From: Streptomyces diastatochromogenes
GTDB taxonomy: Bacteria > Actinomycetota > Actinomycetes > Streptomycetales > Streptomycetaceae
Length of the DNA stretch: 64,000 bases
Assembly (NCBI RefSeq): GCF_002242805.1
Contig: NZ_MCGQ01000035.1
Location: 30,714-94,713 of the forward strand
Direction of reading: 5' to 3'
Under the pieces are notes generated by a model. The model ran no database searches. It saw only the letters and a list, made by a program, of their open reading frames with translations, and was not told the origin of the DNA. Positions 49,068 through 57,366 of the stretch are shown here, one piece after another; positions within the stretch are counted from its first letter, which is position 1, and each line of letters begins with the position of its first letter. Position numbers and translations under genes: made by a program.

Positions 49068-50087
49068 GTGTCGGGTATGTCGGCGGGCCGGTCAGCCATG
49101 CGGATGGGACCCGCTGAGCTGGTGCAGGCGGCGGCCATGGCCCGCCGCTTCTACCTCGAGGGCAAGTCCAAGATCCAGATCGCGGAGGAGTTCGGCGTCA
49201 GCCGCTTCAAAGTGGCCCGGGTCCTGGAGACCGCCCTCGAACGGGATCTCGTACGCATCGAGATCCGCGTGCCGGCCGAACTGGACGCCGAGCGCTCCGA
49301 CGCGCTCCGTGCCCGGTACGGCCTGAGGCACGCCGTCGTGGTCGAGTCCCCGGCCGAGGCCGAGGAGACCCCCGACCCCGAGAACCTCGGCGAGGTCGCC
49401 GCCGACCTGCTCGGCGAGCTCGTCAACGAAGGGGACGTGCTCGGGCTGGCCTGGGGCCGGTCCACGATCCACATGGCGGCGGCGCTCGACCGGCTGCCGC
49501 CCTGCACGGTGGTGCAGCTGACGGGCGTGTACGACGCCGGGACGTCCGAGCGCGGCTCGGTCGAGGCGGTGCGGCGTGCCGCGCAGGTGTCGGGCGGTGA
49601 CGCGCACCCCATCTACGCGCCGATGCTGCTGCCGGACGCGGCCACCGCGGCCGCGCTGCGCAACCAGACCGGGATCGCCCGGGCCTACGAGTACTTCGAC
49701 AAGGTCACGGTCGCCTGTGTCTCCATCGGCTCCTGGGAGCCGGGCATCTCGACGGTGCACGACATGCTCAGCGACGAGGAGCGCGCGCACTACGCCTCGC
49801 TCGGTGTCGCCGCCGAGATGGCCGCGCACCTCTTCGACGCCGAGGGGCGCCGGGTCGGACGGGACCTGGGGGAGCGGTGCATCACGGTCAAGGCCGACCA
49901 GCTCCGCCGTGTCCCCGAGGTCGTGGCGATCGCGGGCGGGCAGCGCAAGGCGTCCGCGATCGACGCGGTGCTGCGCTCCGGGCTGGTCACCAGCCTGGTG
50001 ACCGACACCTCGGCCGCCGACTACCTGATGACGGCGGGGCCGACGCCGAAGCCCGCGCTCAGCCGCGCGGACCCGGACGGGGTCTGA
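49068..50087 (+). CDS. SorC/DeoR-type sugar-binding transcriptional regulator
   Basis: Cytoplasmic regulator of 339 residues. The N-terminal HTH is ARRFYLEGKSKIQIAEEFGV plus SRFKVARVLETALERDLV. The C-terminal sugar-phosphate-binding domain, about 85-330, has VLGLAWGRSTIHMAAALD, VVQLTGVYDA and VKADQLRRVPEVVAIAGG. The effector is unknown; an inducing sugar phosphate would fit the nearby rpe. GTG 49068 has GAGGAG 7 nt upstream; an in-frame GTG at 49044 is less likely. Confidence 0.9.
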   Translation: MSGMSAGRSAMRMGPAELVQAAAMARRFYLEGKSKIQIAEEFGVSRFKVARVLETALERDLVRIEIRVPAELDAERSDALRARYGLRHAVVVESPAEAEETPDPENLGEVAADLLGELVNEGDVLGLAWGRSTIHMAAALDRLPPCTVVQLTGVYDAGTSERGSVEAVRRAAQVSGGDAHPIYAPMLLPDAATAAALRNQTGIARAYEYFDKVTVACVSIGSWEPGISTVHDMLSDEERAHYASLGVAAEMAAHLFDAEGRRVGRDLGERCITVKADQLRRVPEVVAIAGGQRKASAIDAVLRSGLVTSLVTDTSAADYLMTAGPTPKPALSRADPDGV

Positions 50088-50137
50088 CGGCGGGTCGTGG
50101 CGACGCCGTGACGGGGCGGCCGTGGCAGCATCGGCGC

Positions 50138-50593
50138 ATGCTGCTGCGGTTCGTCCCCTCGCCGCTCCCGCGGTGCGTGCCGCGCCCACGCGCCGGGCTG
50201 CTGGTCCGTCTCTCCGTCCTGCTCGGTGTCCTGCTCTCCGTCCTGCTGACGGGCTGCTCGTCGGGCACGGGCACCGCGACGGCCTCGGGCGCCTCGACCC
50301 CCGCGTGGGCCCAGGGCATGGGCACCGTCCAGGAGTCCCGGCTGCCGGCCGAGGCCCGGCAGACCCTCGCCCTGATCGACAAGGGCGGGCCCTTCCCGTA
50401 CGCCAGGGACGGGGTCGTCTTCGGGAACTTCGAGGGGCTGCTGCCCAAGCACCAGCGCGGCTACTACCACGAGTACACGGTGAAGACGCCCGGCTCGCGC
50501 GACCGCGGGGCGCGGCGCATCGTCACCGGGCAGAGCGGGGAGATCTACTACACCGATGATCACTACAACTCGTTCCGGGCGGTGCTGAGATGA
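50138..50593 (+). CDS. Lipoprotein ribonuclease of the RNase Sa/barnase (N1/T1) family
   Basis: Exported guanyl-preferring endoribonuclease of 151 residues. The signal peptide ends in the lipobox LLTGC with Cys40, so the mature enzyme should be lipid-anchored, whereas classical RNase Sa is secreted free. The catalytic domain, about 62-151, keeps GPFPYARDGVVFGN, the general base Glu112 in YYHEYTV, the Arg pair in GARRIVTG and the general acid His142 in TDDHY. The disulfide cysteines of RNase Sa are absent. The gene overlaps the barstar gene by ATGA, which supplies its inhibitor. Confidence 0.9.
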   Translation: MLLRFVPSPLPRCVPRPRAGLLVRLSVLLGVLLSVLLTGCSSGTGTATASGASTPAWAQGMGTVQESRLPAEARQTLALIDKGGPFPYARDGVVFGNFEGLLPKHQRGYYHEYTVKTPGSRDRGARRIVTGQSGEIYYTDDHYNSFRAVLR

Positions 50594-50919
50594 GCGAAGA
50601 CCTGGCGGACCGGCTCACGGTCACCCTCGACCTCGGGGGAGTCACGGACAAGGCGGGCCTGATGGACCGTACGGCCCGGGCCCTGGCGCTGCCCGACTGG
50701 TTCGGCCGCAACTGGGACGCGCTGGTGGACTCGCTCTCCGACCACACCGTCTGGCCCGAGGGCGCCGTCGAGCAGGGACTTCTGGTCGTCGTACGGGGCT
50801 GGCAGCCGTACGCCGAGGCGAGACCGGACGAGTGGCGGACCGCGCAGGACGTGTTCGCCGAGGCGGTGGACCGCACCCCGGCGCTCTCCGTCGTCCTGGC
50901 TCTTGGAGGATCCTCCTAG
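50590..50919 (+). CDS. Barstar-family ribonuclease inhibitor
   Basis: Cytosolic protein of 109 residues that should bind and block the adjacent RNase. The barstar helix is FGRNWDALVDSLSD, with Asp43 and Asp47 spaced like barstar Asp35 and Asp39, the residues that plug the barnase active site. GLMDRTARALALPDWF precedes it and LLVVVRGWQPY follows. ATG 50590 overlaps the RNase stop, so the pair is translationally coupled. Confidence 0.88.
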   Translation: MSEDLADRLTVTLDLGGVTDKAGLMDRTARALALPDWFGRNWDALVDSLSDHTVWPEGAVEQGLLVVVRGWQPYAEARPDEWRTAQDVFAEAVDRTPALSVVLALGGSS

Positions 50920-50953
50920 GGCTGCTCCGACCAGCCTGGATGTTCTGTGGGGG

Positions 50954-50974
50954 CATGACAGGGTCCCCGTCATG
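50954..50974. promoter_or_regulatory. Inverted repeat upstream of guaB1
   Basis: CATGAC/GTCATG arms around 9 nt, about 80 nt before guaB1; a possible operator or small hairpin. Confidence 0.35.
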
Positions 50975-51052
50975 GGAGAATGAAGTACGTGCTCTTTTCC
51001 CCCTGGCGCACCCGTCGGGGGGTCACCTCTGATCGACTGGGATGTGCGGCAC

Positions 51053-52495
51053 GTGCGTTTCCTCAATGACATCCAGCCCCCGTACGACCTGACGTACGAC
51101 GACGTGTTCATGGTGCCCAGCCGCTCCGCGGTGGGCTCGCGTCAGGGCGTGGACCTCGCCTCGCCCGACGGCACGGGCACCACCATCCCGCTCGTCGTCG
51201 CCAACATGACCGCGATCGCCGGCCGCCGTATGGCCGAGACGGTCGCCCGGCGCGGCGGCCTGGTGGTCATCCCGCAGGACATCCCGATCGACGTGGTCAC
51301 CGACGTCATCACCTGGGTGAAGAGCCGCCACCTGGTGCTGGACACCCCGATCGTGCTGGCCCCGCACCAGACCGTCGCCGACGCCCTGGCCCTGCTGCCC
51401 AAGCGGGCGCACAACGCCGGTGTGGTCGTCGACGAGGACCACCGGCCCGTCGGTGTCGTCACCGACGCGGACCTGAGCGGCGTGGACCGCTTCACCCAGC
51501 TCGAAGTGGTCATGTCCAAGGACCTGCTGCTGCTCGACGCGGACATCGACCCGCACGAGGCCTTCAGCACCCTGGACACGCACAACCGCCGCTACGCCCC
51601 GGCCGTGGACAAGGACGGCAAGCTCGCCGGCATCCTGACCCGCAAGGGCGCCCTGCGCGCCACGCTGTACACGCCGGCCACCGACGCCGACGGCAAGCTG
51701 CGCATCGCCGCCGCCGTCGGTGTCAACGGCGACTTCGTGGGCAAGGCCAAGCAGCTGCTCGACGCGGGCGTGGACACGCTCGTCATCGACACCGCGCACG
51801 GCCACCAGGAGTCGATGATCAGCGCGATCAAGCAGGTGCGCGCCCTCGACCCGAAGGTGCCGATCGTCGCGGGCAACATCGTCTCCGCCGAGGGCGTCAA
51901 GGACCTGATCGACGCGGGCGCGGACATCATCAAGGTCGGTGTCGGCCCGGGCGCCATGTGCACCACCCGCATGATGACCGGCGTGGGCCGGCCGCAGTTC
52001 TCGGCCGTCCTGGAGTGCGCCGCCGAGGCGAAGAAGTACGGCAAGCACGTGTGGGCCGACGGCGGTGTCCGGCACCCGCGCGACGTGGCCATGGCCCTCG
52101 CGGCCGGCGCGTCCAACGTGATGGTCGGCTCCTGGTTCGCGGGCACCTACGAGTCCCCGGGCGACCTCCAGCAGGACGCGGGCGGCCGCCTCTACAAGGA
52201 GTCGTTCGGCATGGCCTCCGCGCGCGCGGTGAGCAACCGTACGTCCGAGGAGTCCGCCTACGACCGGGCCCGCAAGGCGCTGTTCGAGGAGGGCATCTCC
52301 ACCTCCCGGATGTTCCTCGACCCGGCCCGTCCGGGCGTCGAGGACCTGATCGACTCGATCATCGCGGGCGTCCGCTCCTCCTGCACCTACGCCGGTGCCG
52401 CCTCCCTGGAGGAGTTCGCCGAGAAGGCCATCGTCGGCATCCAGAGCGCCGCCGGCTACGCCGAGGGCAAGCCGCTGCACGCCAGCTGGAGCTGA
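51053..52495 (+). CDS. guaB1: GuaB1-family IMP dehydrogenase-like / GMP reductase
   Basis: TIM-barrel enzyme of 480 residues with an inserted CBS pair (about 95-205). The catalytic loop GVGPGAMCTTRMMTGVG carries the Cys nucleophile near residue 303. NAD and substrate segments include DTAHGHQESM, PIVAGNIVSAEG and WADGGVRHPRD. Mycobacterial GuaB1 proteins of this type are reported to be GMP reductases rather than IMP dehydrogenases, and I expect the same here. GTG 51053 (RFLNDIQPPYDLTYDDV) was chosen over GTG 51044 because of spacing from GGGA. It would return GMP to IMP, balancing gmk and relA. Confidence 0.9.
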   Translation: MRFLNDIQPPYDLTYDDVFMVPSRSAVGSRQGVDLASPDGTGTTIPLVVANMTAIAGRRMAETVARRGGLVVIPQDIPIDVVTDVITWVKSRHLVLDTPIVLAPHQTVADALALLPKRAHNAGVVVDEDHRPVGVVTDADLSGVDRFTQLEVVMSKDLLLLDADIDPHEAFSTLDTHNRRYAPAVDKDGKLAGILTRKGALRATLYTPATDADGKLRIAAAVGVNGDFVGKAKQLLDAGVDTLVIDTAHGHQESMISAIKQVRALDPKVPIVAGNIVSAEGVKDLIDAGADIIKVGVGPGAMCTTRMMTGVGRPQFSAVLECAAEAKKYGKHVWADGGVRHPRDVAMALAAGASNVMVGSWFAGTYESPGDLQQDAGGRLYKESFGMASARAVSNRTSEESAYDRARKALFEEGISTSRMFLDPARPGVEDLIDSIIAGVRSSCTYAGAASLEEFAEKAIVGIQSAAGYAEGKPLHASWS

Positions 52496-52534
52496 GCCGA
52501 GCCGATCGCGGACGGCCCCTCTTCGGCCCCTGTC

Positions 52535-52572
52535 CGGCCCCTGCTCTCCCGGTGACGGGAGGACGGGGGCCG
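52535..52572 (+). terminator. Candidate guaB1 terminator
   Basis: Imperfect inverted repeat with CGGCCCC/GGGGCCG outer and CTCCCG/CGGGAG inner arms. Just upstream, TCGGCCCCT-like units occur about three times. Confidence 0.5.
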
Positions 52573-52686
52573 TCGGCGTTTCCGGGCTTCGGACGGACGG
52601 TGAAAAAGGGGCCTGTGGGGCGCCTGTGCAACGGTCGAAAGCCCGCGCGCAACGAATGGACACGGCGCGCCGAGGAACGCAATGAT

Positions 52687-52726
52687 CTTGCGGCCATGCG
52701 CAAGGTTGCTGCATTACAAGGGCAAC
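52687..52726. promoter_or_regulatory. Candidate Lrp-type operators upstream of the permease
   Basis: Two adjacent inverted repeats, CTTGCG-N6-CGCAAG (52687-52704) and GTTGC-N12-GCAAC (52705-52726), about 125 nt before the permease start. Paired sites of this kind fit an Lrp/AsnC regulator, and one is encoded right after the permease. The rest of the 355-bp gap shows no gene. Confidence 0.5.
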
Positions 52727-52850
52727 GCTCCAGCTCATAGGGTGCTGCGCTGTACGTAGTGTGGCGGGGACTCCGCTCGGTGGGTTCCTGCCCTGGCAGG
52801 CGTCCGCCGGTCCCTACCCGCTCTGACCGGCAGCGAGAAGGAGCCAGCGA

Positions 52851-54317
52851 GTGCTCGACCAAGGCGCACCCCCGCAGAACCAGAGAACGGCCGCCCCCGC
52901 GTCCCCGGGCGTCGCCGCGCGCCTCATGCGTCGCAAGCCCGTGGAACGCCTGGTCGCGGAGGGCGGCCAGGGCGAGGGAGGGCAGCTGAAGCGCTCTCTC
53001 GGGCTGTGGCAGCTGACCATGATCAGCATCGGTGCCACCCTCGGCACCGGCATCTTCGTCGTCCTCGGCGACGCCGTTCCGGAGGCCGGTCCCGCGGTCA
53101 CCCTGGCCTTCGTGATCGCCGGTCTCACGGCTCTGTTCTCGGCCCTGTCCTACGCCGAGCTGGCGGGCAGCATCCCGGTCGCCGGTTCCTCGTACTCGTA
53201 TGCGTACGCAACGCTGGGTGAGCTGGTCGCCTGGGTCTGCGGCTGGTGCCTGGTGCTGGAGTACGGCGTGTCGGTGGCCGCCGTCGCCGTCGGCTGGGGC
53301 GAGTACCTGAACCAGCTGCTCGACGGCACCATCGGTGTCACCATCCCGGACGCCCTGTCCTCGGCCCCGGGCGAGGGCGGCATCATCAACCTGCCCGCCC
53401 TGATCGTCGTCCTGCTGGCGATGGTGTTCCTGCTCGGTGGCGCGCGGGAGTCCGCCCGCGCCAACACGATCATGGTCTGCGTGAAGATCGTCGCCCTCGT
53501 GCTGTTCTGCGCGGTCGGCTTCATGGGCTTCAAGTCCGGCAACTACGCCGACTTCATGCCGCTCGGCATGACCGGTGTCAGCGCCGCCGGTGCCACGCTG
53601 TTCTTCTCGTACATCGGCTTCGACGCCGCCTCCACCGCCGGTGAGGAGGCCAAGAACCCCAAGCGGGACCTGCCGCGGGCGATCATGCTGTCGCTGATCA
53701 TCGTGACCGCGCTGTACGTGCTCGTCGCGGCCGTCGCCGTCGGTGCCTGGAACTGGAAGAAGTTCGACGGCTCGGAGGCCACCCTCGCCGCGATCATGAA
53801 CGATGTCACCGGCCAGACGTTCTGGGGCACCCTGCTCGCGCTGGGCGCGGTCATCTCCATCGCGAGCGTGGTGCTCACCGTGCTCTACGGCCAGACCCGC
53901 ATCCTGTTCGCGATGTCCCGCGACGGCCTGGTGCCGAAGGCGCTCGGCAAGGTCCACCCGAAGACCGGCGCTCCCCGCCTCAACACGGTGATCGTGTCCC
54001 TCTTCTGCGGTGTGCTCGCCGCGCTCATCCCGCTGGGCAAGCTCGTCGACGCCACCAGCATCGGCACGCTGTTCGCCTTCGGCCTGGTCAACATCGCGGT
54101 CATCGTCCTGCGGTTCAAGCGGCCGGAGCTGGAGCGCACGTTCAAGGTGCCGTTCGGTCCGGTCCTGCCGGTGCTGGGCTTCCTGTTCTGCGCGTACAAC
54201 ATGTTCAGCCTCGACACCGTCACCTGGGTCGTCTTCGGGTGCTGGATGGCCGTCGGGCTCGTGTTCTACTTCGTGTACGGCTATCGCCGGTCCCGACTCG
54301 CAACACCTGAGAGCTGA
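52851..54317 (+). CDS. APC-family amino-acid permease (cationic amino-acid transporter type)
   Basis: Proton-coupled amino-acid transporter of 488 residues with about 12 transmembrane helices. The first helix motif IGATLGTGIFVVLG is the APC signature, and FSYIGFDAASTAGEEAKNP is typical of the CAT branch; YGQTRILFAMSRDGLVP follows. A 50-residue hydrophilic N-terminus precedes the membrane part. GTG 52851 has AAGGAG upstream. The Lrp-type gene starts 10 nt after its stop and probably controls it through the operators at 52687-52726. The specific amino acid is not evident. Confidence 0.9.
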   Translation: MLDQGAPPQNQRTAAPASPGVAARLMRRKPVERLVAEGGQGEGGQLKRSLGLWQLTMISIGATLGTGIFVVLGDAVPEAGPAVTLAFVIAGLTALFSALSYAELAGSIPVAGSSYSYAYATLGELVAWVCGWCLVLEYGVSVAAVAVGWGEYLNQLLDGTIGVTIPDALSSAPGEGGIINLPALIVVLLAMVFLLGGARESARANTIMVCVKIVALVLFCAVGFMGFKSGNYADFMPLGMTGVSAAGATLFFSYIGFDAASTAGEEAKNPKRDLPRAIMLSLIIVTALYVLVAAVAVGAWNWKKFDGSEATLAAIMNDVTGQTFWGTLLALGAVISIASVVLTVLYGQTRILFAMSRDGLVPKALGKVHPKTGAPRLNTVIVSLFCGVLAALIPLGKLVDATSIGTLFAFGLVNIAVIVLRFKRPELERTFKVPFGPVLPVLGFLFCAYNMFSLDTVTWVVFGCWMAVGLVFYFVYGYRRSRLATPES

Positions 54318-54327
54318 TCAACCCAAC

Positions 54328-54780
54328 GTGCTGAACGATCTCGACGAACGCATCGTGCACGCCCTCGCCGAGGACGCCCGCCGCTCCTACGCGGACATCG
54401 GGCAACTGGTCGGCCTGTCCGCGCCCGCCGTCAAGCGACGCGTGGACCGGCTGCGGGCCACCGGAGCCATCACCGGATTCACCGTCCGGGTCGATCCCGC
54501 GGCGCTCGGCTGGGAGACCGAGGGGTTCGTCGAGATCTACTGCCGGCGCAACACCTCGCCGGAGACCATCCAGCGGGGCCTGGAGCGCTACCAGGAGGTC
54601 GTGGCCGCGTCCACGGTCACCGGCGAGGCGGACGCGGTCGTCCAGGTCTTCGCGTCCGACATGCGGCACTTCGAGCGCGTGCTGGAACGGATCGCCGGCG
54701 AGCCGTTCGTGGAGCGGACCAAGTCGGTGCTGGTCCTTTCGCCGTTGCTGCGGCGGTTCTCGTCGGGGGCGCCCGGCTAG
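54328..54780 (+). CDS. Lrp/AsnC-family transcriptional regulator
   Basis: Protein of 150 residues. The N-terminal HTH is LDERIVHALAEDARRSYADI followed by GQLVGLSAPAVKRRVDRLRA, then the RAM ligand-binding domain with VEIYCRRNTSPETIQRGLER, VTGEADAVVQVFASD and a C-terminal VLVLSPLLRRF. It likely senses the amino acid carried by the preceding permease, with which it is co-transcribed. The GTG at 54328 is 10 nt after the permease stop. Confidence 0.9.
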   Translation: MLNDLDERIVHALAEDARRSYADIGQLVGLSAPAVKRRVDRLRATGAITGFTVRVDPAALGWETEGFVEIYCRRNTSPETIQRGLERYQEVVAASTVTGEADAVVQVFASDMRHFERVLERIAGEPFVERTKSVLVLSPLLRRFSSGAPG

Positions 54781-54783
54781 GCC

Positions 54784-55227
54784 TCAGCCCGCCCGGCGGC
54801 CGATCGTCCGCAGCAGGCGGCGCATGCCCGCCGCGTGCGCGCCGGTGCCGATCACCAGCAGCCGGTACAGCCTCCCGGCCCAGCCGGGGAAGACGGCCCG
54901 GGTCTCCGCGCTCACGCGCGTGCGGCCCGGGCCGTCGGCTTCGAGGCGGAAGATCAGTGCGTAGGCCGAGAAGCGGTGGCGGCCGCTGAGGACCAGGTCA
55001 CCGCCCGGGGACGCGGTGGTCACCCGGAAGCCGGGGAACGTGGAGCCGACGGCCGGCGGGCGCGGGCCGGAGGCCGTGCGGTCGGCGCAGCCCACCAGGC
55101 GGGCGTACCGGGCACCGCCGGGAAAGGAACCGTCCAGGACGTTGCCGATAGCCCGCCACACCGCATCAGGCCCGGCCCCGACGACGGCTGTGTGCGTGTC
55201 GATGTGTGGCAGAGCGGCCCACTCCAC
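54784..55227 (-). CDS. Uncharacterised SRPBCC/DUF2867-like protein
   Basis: Protein of 147 residues that I cannot assign firmly. The pattern DTHTAVVGAGPDAVWRAIGN, then RFSAYALIFRLEADGPGRTR and VSAETRAVFPGWAGRLYRLL, is typical of START-like or DUF2867 proteins that may bind small hydrophobic ligands. GTG 55227 has GAAGGGGG upstream. It starts 11 nt after the GntR regulator stop on the same strand, so the two probably form one transcript. It converges on the Lrp gene with only 3 bp between the stops. Confidence 0.7.
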   Translation of the reverse strand: MEWAALPHIDTHTAVVGAGPDAVWRAIGNVLDGSFPGGARYARLVGCADRTASGPRPPAVGSTFPGFRVTTASPGGDLVLSGRHRFSAYALIFRLEADGPGRTRVSAETRAVFPGWAGRLYRLLVIGTGAHAAGMRRLLRTIGRRAG

Positions 55228-55238
55228 GCAAGCCCCCT

Positions 55239-55979
55239 TCAGCCCGCCGTCTTCCGGGCCAGCGCGTTGTTCCCGATCGAGTTGTGCACGCTGAAGCTCA
55301 CCGCGTCCGAGCGATAGCGGTCGTCCGACCACTCCACCGGGCGGCCCTCGCGGGTCGTCGTCACGCGCCGCACCCGCAGCAGCGGGCTCGTGCGGCGGAC
55401 GGCGAGCAGTTCGGCGTCCTGGGCGCCCGCCGCCACCGCGTCGATGATGTGCTCGCCGTAGGCGAAGACCAGGCCCGTGTCGTCGTAGAGGCGCTGGGTG
55501 ACGGAGGGGCAGTCGGGCTCGATCGGCTCGACCGCCGGTGCGATCCAGTCCGCGTACACCGTCCGCTCCAGCAGTACCGGCTCACCGTCCAGGCCGCGCA
55601 CCCGCAGCACATGCAACACCCGGGTCCCGGCGGACAGTTGGAGCCGTACGGCGTCCTCCTGGGTGGCCGGGCGGTACTCCTGCGCCACCACGTGCCCGGT
55701 GGCCTCGCGGCCCATGGCCCGCGCCCACTGGGCGAAGCTGCGCAGTTCCTCGAAGCTCTGGCTGCGGCGGCTGGCGAGCACCACGCGCCGGGCGCCCTGG
55801 CGGGAGCCGATCAGGCCCTCGGAGGTGAGGGCCGCGACGGCCTGGCGGACCGTCCCGCGTGAGACGCCGTAGTGCGTCGCGAGTTCCGACTCCGAGGGCA
55901 GCCGGCTGCCGACCGTGTACTTCTCGCGGTCGATCGCGCGCCGCAGCTCGTCGGCGATCTCCTCGTGTCGCGCCGTCAT
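55239..55979 (-). CDS. GntR-family (HutC/UTRA) transcriptional regulator
   Basis: Repressor-type regulator of 246 residues. The winged HTH has IADELRRAIDREKYTVGSRL, PSESELATHYGVSRGTVRQA and ALTSEGLIGSRQGARRVV. The UTRA effector domain has RATQE-type VLHVLRVRGLDGEPVLLERT, YDDTGLVFAYGEHIIDAV and VTTTREGRPVEWSDDRYRSD. UTRA regulators commonly sense sugars or phosphonates. ATG 55979 follows AGGGGAAGC. It is divergent from the ABC importer and is its likely local regulator through TTGT-N4-ACAA sites. Confidence 0.92.
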   Translation of the reverse strand: MTARHEEIADELRRAIDREKYTVGSRLPSESELATHYGVSRGTVRQAVAALTSEGLIGSRQGARRVVLASRRSQSFEELRSFAQWARAMGREATGHVVAQEYRPATQEDAVRLQLSAGTRVLHVLRVRGLDGEPVLLERTVYADWIAPAVEPIEPDCPSVTQRLYDDTGLVFAYGEHIIDAVAAGAQDAELLAVRRTSPLLRVRRVTTTREGRPVEWSDDRYRSDAVSFSVHNSIGNNALARKTAG

Positions 55980-56057
55980 GCTTCCCCTCTGCTCAGGTCG
56001 CTGTGCACAGCGTGACCAGCCTAATCGAGACCTGAGCGTGATCTGCAACGGTCTGGA

Positions 56058-56069
56058 TTGTGCACACAA
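56058..56069. promoter_or_regulatory. TTGT-N4-ACAA operator candidate, site 1
   Basis: TTGTGCACACAA in the divergent gntR-SBP intergenic region, nearer the regulator. Confidence 0.5.
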
Positions 56070-56134
56070 CTAGGGCTCAGAGTTTCGTCGCGGTTTACAG
56101 ACAGGACACCTGCGGCGGGCGTACTGTGACGCAA

Positions 56135-56152
56135 CTTGTTCATACAAGTTCT
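56135..56152. promoter_or_regulatory. TTGT-N4-ACAA operator candidate, site 2
   Basis: AACTTGT-TCAT-ACAAGTT, a perfect 7-bp-arm palindrome 60 nt before the SBP start. The core matches site 1, with centres 80 bp apart. HutC-type GntR proteins bind such palindromes. Confidence 0.6.
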
Positions 56153-56211
56153 CCGCAGTTCTCAAACGCACCGCCACCACCCTCGTGCGCACCCCTGGAG
56201 AGACCGTGACC

Positions 56212-57366
56212 GTGTCCCTGCCGAGAAACGCCGTCCTCGGCGGCTCCCTCGCCGTCGTCGCCGCGCTCGCGCTGAGCGCCTGCGGCGCCGCCCCCGACAA
56301 CGCGTCCACCAAGACCAAGGACGGCAAGAGCGCCGCCACCGCCACCTCCGCGGCCGACTTCGGCGGTCTCGACGCCCTCGTCAAGGCGGCCAAGAAGGAG
56401 GGCACGCTGCACATCATCGCGGTGCCCCGCGACTGGGCGAACTACGGCGCCCTCATCGACGGCTTCCAGAAGAAGTACGGCATCAAGATCGAGGACGAGA
56501 GCCCCGACGGCTCAAGCCAGGACGAGATCAACGCCGTGACCTCGCGGAAGGGTCAGGACCGCGCCCCGGACGTCCTCGACCTCGGCTCCTCCTTCGCCCT
56601 CAGCGCCGCCCAGCAGGGCCTGCTCGCGCCCTACAAGGTGGCCTCCTACGCCGACATCGCCGAGGCCCAGAAGGACCCGCAGGCCCGCTGGTTCAACGAC
56701 TACGGCGGCTACATCTCCATCGGGTGCGACGCCAAGCGCGTGAAGACCTGCCCGACCACCTTCAAGGACCTCCTCAAGCCGCAGTACAAGGGCCAGGTCG
56801 CGCTCAACGGCAACCCGACCAAGTCCGGCTCGGCCTTCGGTGGCGTCTACGCGGCCGCCCTCGCCAACGGTGGCTCGTTCGACGACATCCAGCCCGGCCT
56901 CGACTTCTTCGCCAAGCTGAAGAAGAACGGCAACTACACGCCCGTCGAGTCCACCCCGGCCACCGTCGAGAAGGGCGAGACGCCCATCAGCATCGACTGG
57001 GACTACCTGAACGCCGGCTACGCCGACGAGTTCAAGTCCAAGGGCGTCGACTGGAAGGTCGCCATCCCGAGCGACGGCCAGTACGCCATGTTCTACTCCC
57101 AGGCCATCAACAAGGACGCCCCGCACCCGGCGGCCGCCCGCCTGTGGCAGGAGTACCTCTACAGCGCCGAGGGCCAGAACCTGTGGCTCAAGGGCTACGC
57201 CCGCCCGGCCCTGATGACCGCCCTGGAGAAGGCCGGCACCCTCGACAAGACCGCCGCCGCCAAGCTCCCGAAGGTCACCGGCACGCCCTCCTTCCCGACC
57301 GAGGACCAGCAGAGCAAGGCCAAGACGGTCATCGCTCAGGGCTGGGGCAAGGCCGTCTCCGGATGA
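56212..57366 (+). CDS. ABC transporter substrate-binding lipoprotein (POPT type)
   Basis: Extracellular solute receptor of 384 residues. The lipobox ALALSAC places the lipidated Cys at 24, followed by a short Thr/Lys/Ala linker. The binding domain resembles polyamine, iron or aminoethylphosphonate SBPs: LDALVKAAKKEGTLHIIAVP, PDVLDLGSSFALSAA, KGQVALNGNPTKSGSAFGGV and SQAINKDAPHPAAARLWQEY. GTG 56212 was chosen, 9 nt after GGAGAG; GTG 56206 is also in frame. It overlaps permease 1 by ATGA. The ligand is not identifiable from sequence. Confidence 0.88.
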   Translation: MSLPRNAVLGGSLAVVAALALSACGAAPDNASTKTKDGKSAATATSAADFGGLDALVKAAKKEGTLHIIAVPRDWANYGALIDGFQKKYGIKIEDESPDGSSQDEINAVTSRKGQDRAPDVLDLGSSFALSAAQQGLLAPYKVASYADIAEAQKDPQARWFNDYGGYISIGCDAKRVKTCPTTFKDLLKPQYKGQVALNGNPTKSGSAFGGVYAAALANGGSFDDIQPGLDFFAKLKKNGNYTPVESTPATVEKGETPISIDWDYLNAGYADEFKSKGVDWKVAIPSDGQYAMFYSQAINKDAPHPAAARLWQEYLYSAEGQNLWLKGYARPALMTALEKAGTLDKTAAAKLPKVTGTPSFPTEDQQSKAKTVIAQGWGKAVSG

